From Aphanomyces cochlioides (taxonomy: Eukaryota; Oomycota; Saprolegniomycetes; Saprolegniales; Verrucalvaceae), in contig JAHQRK010000010.1 of the NCBI GenBank assembly GCA_019828595.1, forward strand, positions 1,116,001-1,180,000: a stretch of DNA of 64,000 nt. The letters are read 5' to 3'. Position 1 is the stretch's first letter. Each line of letters starts with the position of its first letter. Positions 25,545-34,759 of this stretch are shown piece after piece. The notes beneath the pieces were generated by a model, which was not told the DNA's origin, did no database searches, and saw only the letters and a list, made by a program, of their open reading frames with translations. Position numbers and translations under genes: made by a program.

Positions 25545-26545
25545 TCCTTACTCCAGACCTCAATCCCAAAGTGTCATACATCCAACTCATCACGCCATTT
25601 TCACTCCGATACCACTCAGCTCTTATACTCTATGACCATGCCTTAGAAAACACGACTAACCAAACAAAACCTGTTCAACTCACACATGACTTTCACAATA
25701 AGTATAACTTTAGCATACACTGAAACTTATCATGATACATAGAGAACACATGTCAGACTGAATTAGCCCATGCATTTGTAGACTATGACTTGCACTTCAC
25801 TCCGTTCGATCGTGATAACAAATGTAGCCGTTGCAAGGTGTGGTTCAATCTTTTGGTCCATTCGCACTCCCAGCAATTGGTCGCGTGCAAAACATAGAGC
25901 TCGCGAGTCATGTAGACACCAGGAAACTAAATGTGACTAGCATGTGATTTTACTTTCTATTCGCCATGCCGATGGTCTATCTTGGCTAGAAGAGTATTGA
26001 AAGAAACGTTTTTTACATTCAACAGTAAATGATCCTTTTTGACAGGGTTTCATTGCATTGGGAAGACTCTAACATAGGAATGGGTTGTGTTTGCGAAAAA
26101 CGAACGACGACAAAGAGAAAGAGAGTTTCAGGTACAAACGGTCACGGTGTTGGGGGATATGCTCACCACAACGAGAAAGAAAACCCTCAAGGACAGCCTC
26201 TTCTGTTCTGTGACAAACTCAACTAATGCTCCTGAGCACCATGAATAAATCTTGCACGATGTTAATTGTTTTCAGACGACCCAAATCTGTCAATTTTACA
26301 TCAATTGATTTTCATACAGTGAGAATGAGTGAACTTTTAGTGTCAAGTCTTTGAAATGGCGGGGATAGCCTGGGCTCATGCGAGATGAAGGACTTGTGTA
26401 TTTGGCGAGACTGACGAGTGTTCGTGAATGTAGTTTGTTTTGAGTGATTGAGGGGTAAGGATGATGTCTAGACTTTGGGGTTGAAAGGACAGATCCGACA
26501 ATAGAGCTGTCGAGGGATAAACGTGTGGGAAAAACATAAATGCAA

Positions 26546-26616
26546 GCCCCCACGCGGGATCGAACCACGGACCTTTCGCTTACGAAGCGAGTGCTCTACC
26601 ACTGAGCTATAGGGGC
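26546..26616 (-). tRNA. tRNA-Thr(CGT), unit 11, occupied by full-length element A3
   Basis: Complete gene whose first nucleotide directly abuts the first nucleotide of A3. The tRNA and the element are therefore divergent with zero spacing, and the TFIIIB-binding region expected upstream of the tRNA now lies within the A3 5' end. Confidence 0.94.
26603..26616. repeat. Left target-site duplication of A3
   Basis: TGAGCTATAGGGGC, part of the intact tRNA-Thr, repeated at 34746-34759 after the element. Confidence 0.92.
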
Positions 26617-26667
26617 AGTTTCCAGTTTGCCAGCTACCCCGCAGTACCACTGTCCAAAACTGACAAC

Positions 26668-29133
26668 ATGGCGACTACCCGCTCTTCCAGCCGTGCTCAT
26701 GCACACAAGCCCTCAGCTTTTTCTGCCTCTCCCTTTCGCAATACCTCGGACGCTTCTAGTATCATGGAGGTGATTGTTGACGATGATGATGACGATGAAC
26801 CTGACTCAATCATCGACAAAACTCCGCCTGCTGCTCAACCGCCCATACGTCTTGCTACACTCGGTGGTCGCGTGCCATTACCAAGCGCTCGTACCAGCGA
26901 CAAAACTGTCAACAAGGATAATGTTTCTCCGATGCCTGATGAAGACATAGAGGATATCTCCAACAACAACCAACCACATACCCCACCGATTACTCAAGCC
27001 ACTGAGCTGGAGCCGCGCTCTGAAGACCAATCGATTCGCGACACCAATGTTGATGTGGAAATGGAGCCTGAAGCTCAAATCGATGCCTCGCCTCCTGCTA
27101 CAACACGCTCCGTGCCAATACCACCCGAGTCGAACACCTCGACCAAAAAGCCAAACGAATGCGTGTGGGAATTCCAAGCCAAGCAGAGAGCTAAATCTGC
27201 CAAGGCTCAGCGGAACAGTGACGTCGGCCATTATCGACCAACTATGGCCGAGCTGGCGTCCTTGTTGCAAAAACGCGCGACAGGATCTCTCACGTTTGAC
27301 GACACTTTGCCCATCCAAAAACATTCCCCCAGAGATGTTGTTGGCTGGCTACAAATGTCCACTGGCCAATACACCAAATACATCGACATCTCCAAGGCAA
27401 TGACATCTCTATTGTTTGACAACCAAGCGCTTGATTTGGACGATGCATTTGTCGATGTCATCAAGTGCGAGAAAGATGTCTCCAATCGTCTTCTCAAGTG
27501 GGGCATAGCCTCTGAAGATGCTCTTAAAAAGCTGCGTGGAGTCTCTCTCAAGATCCAAGTGGCAAAGGATGGCAGCTCTCAGAGATTTGTCATGACTGAG
27601 CCCCATATACTTGATGGATATTTCATCGATATCCCATCTGGTCTCCAAGGACAGGATGAAGAACGTCTCATGTTCAGCATCATGTCAAAGCTTGAGCCGC
27701 GCTTTTTGTGGGGCTCATACTCCACAGTTTCCTCGACGACTGGCTTGGCTAGCTCTCGTTATCGCTTGTATTTTGAAGGGACAGCTATACCCGAATCTAT
27801 GCACAATGACGGTCGATCAATTGAAGAATTCATTTTCAAGGGTCGGTGCCTCCGCGTGTTTGGTCAAGGATGGTTTTACCGTGACAAGAAGCTCGCGCGC
27901 CTTGACCTCGATGTAATCGCCACCCAACATGGACTTCACGCAACCCCTCACCGCCCACGGGGAGACGCCGCTGTCTCGACATCCACTGCCAAACGGCAGA
28001 AAACGACCCGAGACAGCAACAAGGAATGGACTGAAGTTCAAACTACAGGCAAAAGAAAGAAAACCCCAATCTCCGCTGGCTCAATCCCAGCTCCTGATCG
28101 TCCTTGGATCTCCCCGAACATGTTTGCGGCTCTGGACGAACGCGCTAATGTTGAGCCCGAGGAACACGAAACGACAGTTGGCAACACCACTGTCAAAGTA
28201 ATTGTTCCAAAGCTGACACTCAAATCTGGTGACAAGGTGCACGTTGCCGCTGAAGAGTTCATTAGCGGGATCAAACCCCACGAGGGCTCAATCCAAAGGT
28301 TTGAGAAGTCTCTCGATGCCATACTTGCCGAGCTCAACGACCTTGACACCAAGGCTCAAAACGCACCACAACATATCCCGGCCCAAGTTAAGGAAGCGTT
28401 AGCGCACGATTCCTTCAACTTATTGAAATTGATTACGGACGGGCGTGTTGACACGATCTGCATCCATCTAGAACGTGCGCCAATCGAATTTGGACTGCAA
28501 CTGCACCAAATTTTTGTCTCCAATCGTGACAGCTTCGAATACTTTGTTCGTCTTCGACTGCTTAATCGTTGGCTAAGAGCGTCTGGTGGTGGCACAAAAT
28601 CTTTTGGTCAGCTCTACGAGGCAACATTCGGCACTCCAATCACTCACGACCACGTGATCTCGGTGTTCAGTGACCAGAAGATGGTCAACAACCTCCCACT
28701 CATCGAGGCAATCATCACCGATGATGACATCGTCCTCAACAGAGTTGAAGTCGAAGAAGTGCTGGCCATTGCAGAAGTATTGATGGCAGTTCATGCTCCA
28801 CTATATTTCAATAGCGATGCGGCAATTTTGGCCTCAACAAAAAGTCCAGTGACAGCGTTACCCTCTCGCCTTGGTAAACGCAGTCTATCCTCCGAAACGC
28901 TCATGTCACTCCTGATGTACACCGACCTTGGCCTCCACATATGGAACAGAATGGAATTCATGTACACTGGCGACGGAGAATCGATGTGTCACATCATGAC
29001 AAAAATCCTTCAACTACACGAAAGCAACGATTTGGATATCACTCTCCACAATCAAGTCATGTTTCACCCAAGCGAACCTACTTTAATTCACGGCGACCTA
29101 GCGGATCTCACAACGATCGCTTCCCGTGGCTAA
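26668..29133 (+). CDS. Element A ORF1 protein (putative RNA-binding nucleocapsid)
   Basis: 821 residues from ATG 26668 (ACAACATGGC context), after a leader of only 51 nt. The N-terminus (1-160) is disordered and Ser/Thr/Pro-rich, with an acidic tract at residues 37-46. Residues about 315-405 have alternating strand/helix patterns (YFIDIP, SRYRLYFEG, FKGRCLRVFGQGW) resembling the noncanonical RRM of LINE ORF1 proteins. Basic clusters at 442-465 (AKRQK, GKRKK) look like a nuclear localisation signal. The C-terminal half is helical and matches element B ORF1 in places (W-x-S-x-N-x-F near residue 480). Known LINE ORF1 proteins bind element RNA and form the RNP; that role is inferred. The stop is overlapped by the ORF2 frame. 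Confidence 0.75.
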   Translation: MATTRSSSRAHAHKPSAFSASPFRNTSDASSIMEVIVDDDDDDEPDSIIDKTPPAAQPPIRLATLGGRVPLPSARTSDKTVNKDNVSPMPDEDIEDISNNNQPHTPPITQATELEPRSEDQSIRDTNVDVEMEPEAQIDASPPATTRSVPIPPESNTSTKKPNECVWEFQAKQRAKSAKAQRNSDVGHYRPTMAELASLLQKRATGSLTFDDTLPIQKHSPRDVVGWLQMSTGQYTKYIDISKAMTSLLFDNQALDLDDAFVDVIKCEKDVSNRLLKWGIASEDALKKLRGVSLKIQVAKDGSSQRFVMTEPHILDGYFIDIPSGLQGQDEERLMFSIMSKLEPRFLWGSYSTVSSTTGLASSRYRLYFEGTAIPESMHNDGRSIEEFIFKGRCLRVFGQGWFYRDKKLARLDLDVIATQHGLHATPHRPRGDAAVSTSTAKRQKTTRDSNKEWTEVQTTGKRKKTPISAGSIPAPDRPWISPNMFAALDERANVEPEEHETTVGNTTVKVIVPKLTLKSGDKVHVAAEEFISGIKPHEGSIQRFEKSLDAILAELNDLDTKAQNAPQHIPAQVKEALAHDSFNLLKLITDGRVDTICIHLERAPIEFGLQLHQIFVSNRDSFEYFVRLRLLNRWLRASGGGTKSFGQLYEATFGTPITHDHVISVFSDQKMVNNLPLIEAIITDDDIVLNRVEVEEVLAIAEVLMAVHAPLYFNSDAAILASTKSPVTALPSRLGKRSLSSETLMSLLMYTDLGLHIWNRMEFMYTGDGESMCHIMTKILQLHESNDLDITLHNQVMFHPSEPTLIHGDLADLTTIASRG

Positions 29134-29145
29134 AGTGGTCGCGGC
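29102..29145 (+). promoter_or_regulatory. ORF1/ORF2 junction, putative +1 recoding or reinitiation site, element A
   Basis: ORF1 ends GGC TAA (29131-29133). The ORF2 frame is open from 29102 and reads GCT AAA GTG through the stop, but has no ATG near its start. Moving from GGC to AAA needs a +1 step over the T of TAA. The motif CTAAAGTnnTCGCGGCTG here recurs at the same position in element B (40375-40392), 16 of 18 nt identical, although the flanking proteins diverge. Reinitiation at a non-AUG codon (GTG at 29126) is the alternative. Confidence 0.55.
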
Positions 29146-32100
29146 TGGTCATTTTGTCAAGCTCCCCATACTTGAAGTGACGACGAGCAACCTCAATGGG
29201 CTGAAAGAAAACGGACATCTTGTTGCACGGCGTCTTCGGAAACCGACACAAGCTGTTCTCTTTCAAGAAACGAAACTCAACAACGCAAAACATCTTGACA
29301 CTTTCCACACTCACCTCGACAACGAAGTGGGTGTTAGCAAGTACAAACTTTTTACCAACGACTTACGAAAACCCGCACGGACAATTTGAACAACCGTCGA
29401 TGTGGCGTTGCATCATACTTTCACGAATCGATGCCTGGATTCTCAAGCCTGGTGCACTTATCACAACACGATATCCCTGGCCGTTATATTGTGATCAAAA
29501 CGTACTGGGATGAAACCCCAGTCTACATCCACAACATTTACGCGCCAGTTACCCCTCAACATCGGGCTAGTTTCTTTGACAGTCTCCCTCGCGCTTTTGA
29601 AGCTAACAGTGTACACCTGGTTGGGGGAGATTTTAACCTTCCTGTCAACGAACACCTCGATGCTTCCAAACCACGGCAAGATCACACCTTTGGAAAAGTC
29701 GAATGTCTTGCCTGGCTGTCACAACTAGGAGTCATCGACGCGTGGCGCCTACACCACCCTCACGAAAGACTGGCAAGCGGTCCAGGACGAAGCAATCGTC
29801 TGGACTACTGGTTCATTGACCAAGATTTAGTTGCCCAATCCTACCAAAGCTCAAAATATGCCACTAACAGCTTTGCCGGAGATCACTTGGAGCACACTGT
29901 CGTTCTCTCTACAAGTCATACACCCACGACCCGTGGCTACTGGAGGCTGCCGAGAGAGCTACTCAAAGACCCGCTCGTCATCAAAGCCATACGAGAAGAG
30001 GCATCACACCTCCTCTCTGAGATGCGTGCGGACGAATCGACAAACATGGGAGCCGTCTGGTATGGGTGGCTTAAGCGAATCAAACGACGTTTACAACAAT
30101 GTCATCGCCACCACCTCCAATCCATGCAACACGAGCTCAAAAGCCTAAAACTGAGACATATATCTGCACAACGATCATACGAAGCTGGCTTGCTCGACGA
30201 GGCTGCCGTTGATGCTACTCGGTTGGCGCTGGAAAACGCAAGAATCGAATATCGCCAATACCGCATGGATCAGCAATTCGATTTTCATGCAAATGTCAAC
30301 GAACGCGGTACGAGCCACTTCTTTCGAAGGCCACAAGGACTCAAGGTTCCTATCACGACGGTCAACGTCGATGGCATTCCCGTGTCTGATCCTACCACTA
30401 TCAAAGAGAGATTCACTGCCCATTGGAAGGCAATAATGACTACCACTCGTGGCGAACAACCTCGGCTAAACCGGGCGAGGCGGAGGGCTGTCATACGGTT
30501 TATCTCCCGCAAACTCAATGATGAGCAACGCGAGGAGCTAGACAGACCTATCACAGCAGCCGAGCTGTGTAGTGCTCTCAAGACAATGAGTCCAAACAAG
30601 TCTCCTGGTCCTGATGGATGGCCAGCGGCCTTCTTCCAAGTAGCACCCGAGGCTTTCTCCGAAATCCTGGTCAGGGTCTTCAACTACCAACTTCACCACC
30701 ACGGTAAACTACTCCTTCAACAAAGGCGTAGTGCTGTGGCTCTGCTCTTCAAAGCTGGTGATCGAGGCGATCCTGGAAACTACCGACCTATTGCACTCAT
30801 GTCAGTGGAGGTGAAGATACTATCCCGTGCCCTCGCTTATCGCCTGGCTACAGTAGCTCCTCATCTCATTCACCCAAGTCAAGCTGGCTTTGTCCCAGGA
30901 CGACGGCTGCATGACCACGTCCTGCTTGTGCAAACTTTGCAAACGTTTTGCACCAACGAAGATCACGACTACTATGCAACATTCCTTGACTTTTCGAAAG
31001 CGTACGACATGGTGGATCGAGAATTCATGCTTGATGTGCTGAGAGAAGTCAACACTGGTGAAGGTTTCATTGCGTGGGTAGCTCTTTTGTACGACTCACC
31101 TTTGGTCCAGATCATCTTCAATGGCGAGCTTGGCCCTAAGATCCGACCTACCCGAGGCGTCAAACAAGGCTGTCCTTTATCATGCCTACTGTTCGTCCTA
31201 TACCTAGAACCTCTTGGTGAGATGCTCCGAGCGTCCCCACATCTTGGAATCGCTCTCCCCACGACTCAGTTATTACGAGTATATTCTTTGCCGACGACTC
31301 GACGTTGTTATCAAACTCGCTGCAATCTGCTGTGGAGCAAATGGCAATTGTGGAAGAGTTTTGCACGGCTTCAGGGGCCCGTCTGAATCGTTCCAAGTGC
31401 ATGACCTTGGTTCTCAACGACCATCTCGATCAAGAAGACATCGAAGCAGATGGTTTGCTCAATATCGTACCAACTGGTCAGTGTACGAAATATCTTGGTA
31501 TTCTCTTTGGCCATCGACTTTCGGTTGACTCCCAACTTCAAAAACTCAACGACAAATTCATCTCGTCCTTTCAACTATGGGGTAAACGAGCAAGGACATT
31601 GCAGGGCCGAAAGCTTATTGCCTCCACGATGTTGCTATCTATGTTGTGGCATGTAACAGCCGTTGTACCTGTGCCTCCTGCTATGGTCGTTACGTGGCAA
31701 CAAATGTTAAACAAGTTCATACTTTGCCGCAAGACCCAGCTCGATGAGAGTTACCGTCCCTCAATCCATAGAAGGTGGCAGTACGACAAGCCTTTAGGCT
31801 TGGGAATCCCCCACATTGCATCGAGGCTGCGAACACAACGCCTTCTTCGTTTACAGCTCTTTATGTCTGCCGATTCTCCTGGTGAAATCCTGGTGTGGAA
31901 GAAACTTGTACAGCGACAATTTAGCCGCACAATACATCAGTTATTCCGAGACAGTCACCCATTCGATTTTCTTTCATACTACCCAAATGCAAGCTCCAAG
32001 TGGCTTTTGCTTCGCGAGCTCCATCCACTGTGGCTTGATACTTGGAAACATTGGTCAGCCACAGACATGAGTAAGCGAATCGGCGTGCCTCCAAATCTCG

Positions 32101-33239
32101 ACACGGTACTGAACCTCCCGGTATGGCTCACAGCCTACGACGCAATGCACTTCGGCTCTGCTAAGATGTTAGCAAATGTCGTGAAAGATGAAGACATGCG
32201 TCTCTGGTGCCGCCACGGGGCCAAAAATGGTCTCAGATGCCTGAAGGATTTCCTGACCCCACATGGCGCTTGGCCAACAGAGACCATGTTCGTGAACCGA
32301 ATGTCGTCGAACAATCCAGCTGCCCAAGTTTGTCTAAACCAGGACGGAGTCATGGACTTTGCCACATTGCCCCGCACAACCGACATTTACAATCAACTCA
32401 CACGAATCTTCGACAAAGTTGTTCGATCGTTTGACATTCGGCAAGGGTCGCCACTGCCTAATGTCCCGACTTGTCAACATCCGTTTACAGCCAGAATCAA
32501 GGATGCTGATTTACCTTTCGAGTCGTGGCCCAAGAAAAACGTGGTGCATTTAGCTTACCACGCCCCCCAGACTGAAGCTATACATCCTATGAAGACTACG
32601 ACAAGAACTGACAAAGACATAGCAAAGTATATCCGTCTCATTCGTACTGTGTGTAATCTACCTCCACCTGTTCAAGGCGATGTATGGTTTCGATTGCACA
32701 TGAAGATGTTACCCGTCAACTCGAGGTTTTCCTATATGCAGATCCAAAACCCTGACGCTATTTGTTGTGTCTATGAAGATTGCTCGGATGTTGAGACTTT
32801 TCATCATGCCTTCCATACATGTCATCATGTACATCAAGTTTGGATGTTCCAAGAGCGAGCATGGAGAGCTTATGGTGTTAAGTTTGATTGGGCAACCACC
32901 ACGAATATCAGTCGCTTCAAGACCAATACGCGAGGAAAACACCTGCATGACGCATTATTCAAATTATGGTCCCTCCTTTGTGCTTCCATCACGTACTCCT
33001 TATGGACTCAAAGAAATGCAACCAAGTTCGATGGCAAAAGGCCTCTACCGATTTTACTATGGAACGAGATTATATTTGTCAGTTGGACAGCTTCCATCAG
33101 GCGAACAATTCGTTTGCTCTCGCCTGACGACTTCGACTATCGAAACATCATCGAAGCGGTCTCAGTCCTTTTCTCTCAAGCTGGATACAACGAGCTATTC
33201 GACAAATATCCCATGTCTTTTCGAGTTGAACACCAGTAA
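29132..33239 (+). pseudogene. Element A ORF2: EEP endonuclease and reverse transcriptase, two 1-nt frame breaks as read
   Basis: About 1,370 codons. The endonuclease domain (to about 29950) has N-x-N-G, FQETKL, NIYAP, GGDFNLP, RLDYW and GDHLEH, the catalytic set of EEP/AP-endonuclease folds. The RT has NYRPIALMS, motif A FLDFSKAYD (30981-31007), motif B RGVKQGCPLS (from 31153) and motif C FFADD (31284-31298). A Cys/His cluster at about 32757-32820 is the usual C-terminal knuckle. Frame breaks: AAAA at 29367-29370 (five A would restore the match to element B) and CCCC at 31257-31260, 24 nt before the FADD box (five C would restore it). Both are homopolymer contractions, so sequencing error is possible and the copy may be intact. 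Translation is presumed to start by recoding at the ORF1 stop. Confidence 0.88.
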
Positions 33240-33452
33240 TTTGATTACAAGCCCCAGCTGTATTCTTGACTTGGTATCCCAGCTGAATTTTTGATTGGGA
33301 ATCCTGGCGACCATCACTCACGATCCGCGCAAAACATTTCACTGCCCAATCAAATCGTGCCTGACTCAAGTGTCGCAACTGAGAATAAGTTCAGTGAGAA
33401 TCTCAAAACAATTCTCCAAGACTCACTTTTGATTTTACCCAAGACAACAACA

Positions 33453-34667
33453 ATGGAAGCTTCAACGATTTTCACTGCCGATAGCGTACTCCCTGCGCAG
33501 ACGTCGAGACCCATAACTACACGAGGTGTGGGGAGCTCGATGTCTCCAGGGATTACTCTTGAGGGAGTGGATGGAGTTGAGATTTCTGTACCTATGACGC
33601 AATCATCCGACACTCGTCCTTCAAGTCCAGTTACAACTGAAGAACACCAATTTACTCCTGATATGTCCATTTTGAACTCGAGCACCCGCGAATTTGACCC
33701 CTTGGGCAATGACAATGGATCTCCGCTACCATCCCTCATGGATCTATTGGACGATGTTTCTGTTCCAGCCAGGCCACAAACGAATGCGACAACGGCTGAT
33801 GCCCCAACCAACCGCCCACGCACTCTGCGAATTCCAACCGACGATGATGACATCGATGAAGTGTTGTTTATCGATGACCACCGCGAAGTGGCATCAATGC
33901 GAAATCGAATTTCAACTATTCAATACCAAGTCAACTGGAAGTTTCAACGCCCGGATGGACTCGACAAAGACTGGTTCGACGAAAAAGACCTCAGCGGGTG
34001 TCAAGAAGCCGTGGCGATGTACCAACGATGGCGACAAGCTGGAGCCCACTTCCTCACGAACACTGGTCTCGCCCCAACGCTTGCTGAATTTCGAGCGATG
34101 GATCCTCTGTGGCTAGAAATTGGCAACAACAGTGACAAATCTTGTCTTGCGGCTGCAATCCGAATCGTTGCTACCAATTTGAATGTCTCCAATTTTGAGC
34201 TCAGCGAAGAAGTCATTTCGGGTTTCAAAGAGGCCCATGGAGTTCCTCAAGACGCGGGCATTCCCCCTTCCAAGATGCATGATTTTCTCAAGCTGGCATA
34301 CACACATGGATTCCACTACAACGACGCCATATTCTCCCGTCAACTGCTCAAGCAATCGGTGGGTGATCCAATTCGTGATATCTGTAGAGCGATATTGGAT
34401 GAGCCTGACGGAGAATTCTTGGTTGTTTCTGTCACTGATTCAACATCCCATTGCTGGGTCCTCGCCAAGCGATACAAGCGCTGCATAGACCGAAGTCTAT
34501 GTATGATCCAAGACAATGAAAATGTATACCCCCTGGGTCAGATGCCAAGAGTCAGTTTTATCCGACATATTCGCCGTGTTAGCTTACAAACACCGAAGAA
34601 ATCGAAGTCCCAACGTCGAAGCGAATCAAGAAAACGAAAAGCCAAATTGATTTCCAATTCAGCCTAG
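33453..34667 (+). CDS. Element A ORF3: chromodomain-like plus OTU/papain-like cysteine protease
   Basis: 404 residues from the first ATG, in a good context. It is in the ORF2 frame but separated by TAA (33237) and TGA (33267), so it is a separate product unless both stops are read through. Residues 1-130 are disordered. Residues about 134-195 (DEVLFIDDHREV, then YQVNWKF, KDWFDEKDL, then YQRW) follow the chromodomain pattern of a V-x-x-I strand, Y-x-V-x-W-K and a W-x-x-x-x-L strand before a C-terminal helix. Residues 225-360 have SDKSCLAAAI (Cys231), TSHCWVLAK (His333) and QDNENVY (Asp354), the C...H...D order of OTU/papain-fold proteases. The C-terminus (380-398) is highly basic. OTU-type proteases are known in a few non-LTR elements; pairing with a chromodomain is unusual. 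Function is inferred from pattern only. Confidence 0.65.
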   Translation: MEASTIFTADSVLPAQTSRPITTRGVGSSMSPGITLEGVDGVEISVPMTQSSDTRPSSPVTTEEHQFTPDMSILNSSTREFDPLGNDNGSPLPSLMDLLDDVSVPARPQTNATTADAPTNRPRTLRIPTDDDDIDEVLFIDDHREVASMRNRISTIQYQVNWKFQRPDGLDKDWFDEKDLSGCQEAVAMYQRWRQAGAHFLTNTGLAPTLAEFRAMDPLWLEIGNNSDKSCLAAAIRIVATNLNVSNFELSEEVISGFKEAHGVPQDAGIPPSKMHDFLKLAYTHGFHYNDAIFSRQLLKQSVGDPIRDICRAILDEPDGEFLVVSVTDSTSHCWVLAKRYKRCIDRSLCMIQDNENVYPLGQMPRVSFIRHIRRVSLQTPKKSKSQRRSESRKRKAKLISNSA

Positions 34668-34703
34668 CAGTTGGAAATGGGATGAGCCTTCGGGCAATAT
34701 TAG

Positions 34704-34727
34704 TTTGTAGTTTACATTAACTACAAA
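34704..34727 (+). other. 3' terminal hairpin of element A3
   Basis: Perfect 9-bp stem, 6-nt loop, 18 nt before the 3' end. CCCC just after it (34735-34738) could also pair with the GGGG of the adjacent target in a read-through transcript. Confidence 0.7.
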
Positions 34728-34745
34728 TAGACTCCCCATTGACAT

Positions 34746-34759
34746 TGAGCTATAGGGGC
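34746..34759. repeat. Right target-site duplication of A3
   Basis: Orphan 14-mer of the tRNA-Thr 5' end matching 26603-26616. Confidence 0.92.

Larger units (their letters stand above)
22600..26616. repeat. tRNA array block between A2 and A3, two pairs
   Basis: Two 2-kb units in the same order and strand as the main array. The first shares the rare CTCTAG variant with unit 9 on the other side of A2, so A2 probably inserted into an existing run of such units. The spacers of 0.86 and 1.0 kb hold no convincing gene. Confidence 0.94.
26617..34745 (+). mobile_element. Element A copy A3, full-length site-specific non-LTR retrotransposon
   Basis: An 8,129-bp element between perfect 14-bp duplications of the tRNA-Thr 5' end. 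It has a 51-nt 5' leader, ORF1, ORF2 (EEP endonuclease, RT, Cys/His knuckle), ORF3 (chromodomain-like plus cysteine protease-like), a short 3' UTR with a terminal hairpin, and no poly(A). I see no RNase H domain. An endonuclease N-terminal to the RT with a C-terminal knuckle is the L1/Tx1-type layout, and Tx1-group elements are known for targeting multicopy RNA genes; exact clade placement needs a tree. Two 1-nt frame breaks lie in ORF2, both in homopolymers. Confidence 0.93.

Noticed and set aside
32767..33294. A 175-codon alternative-frame ORF at the end of A ORF2
   Set aside because: Lies over the ORF2 Cys/His region, whose frame is supported by homology to the C ORF2 C-terminus.
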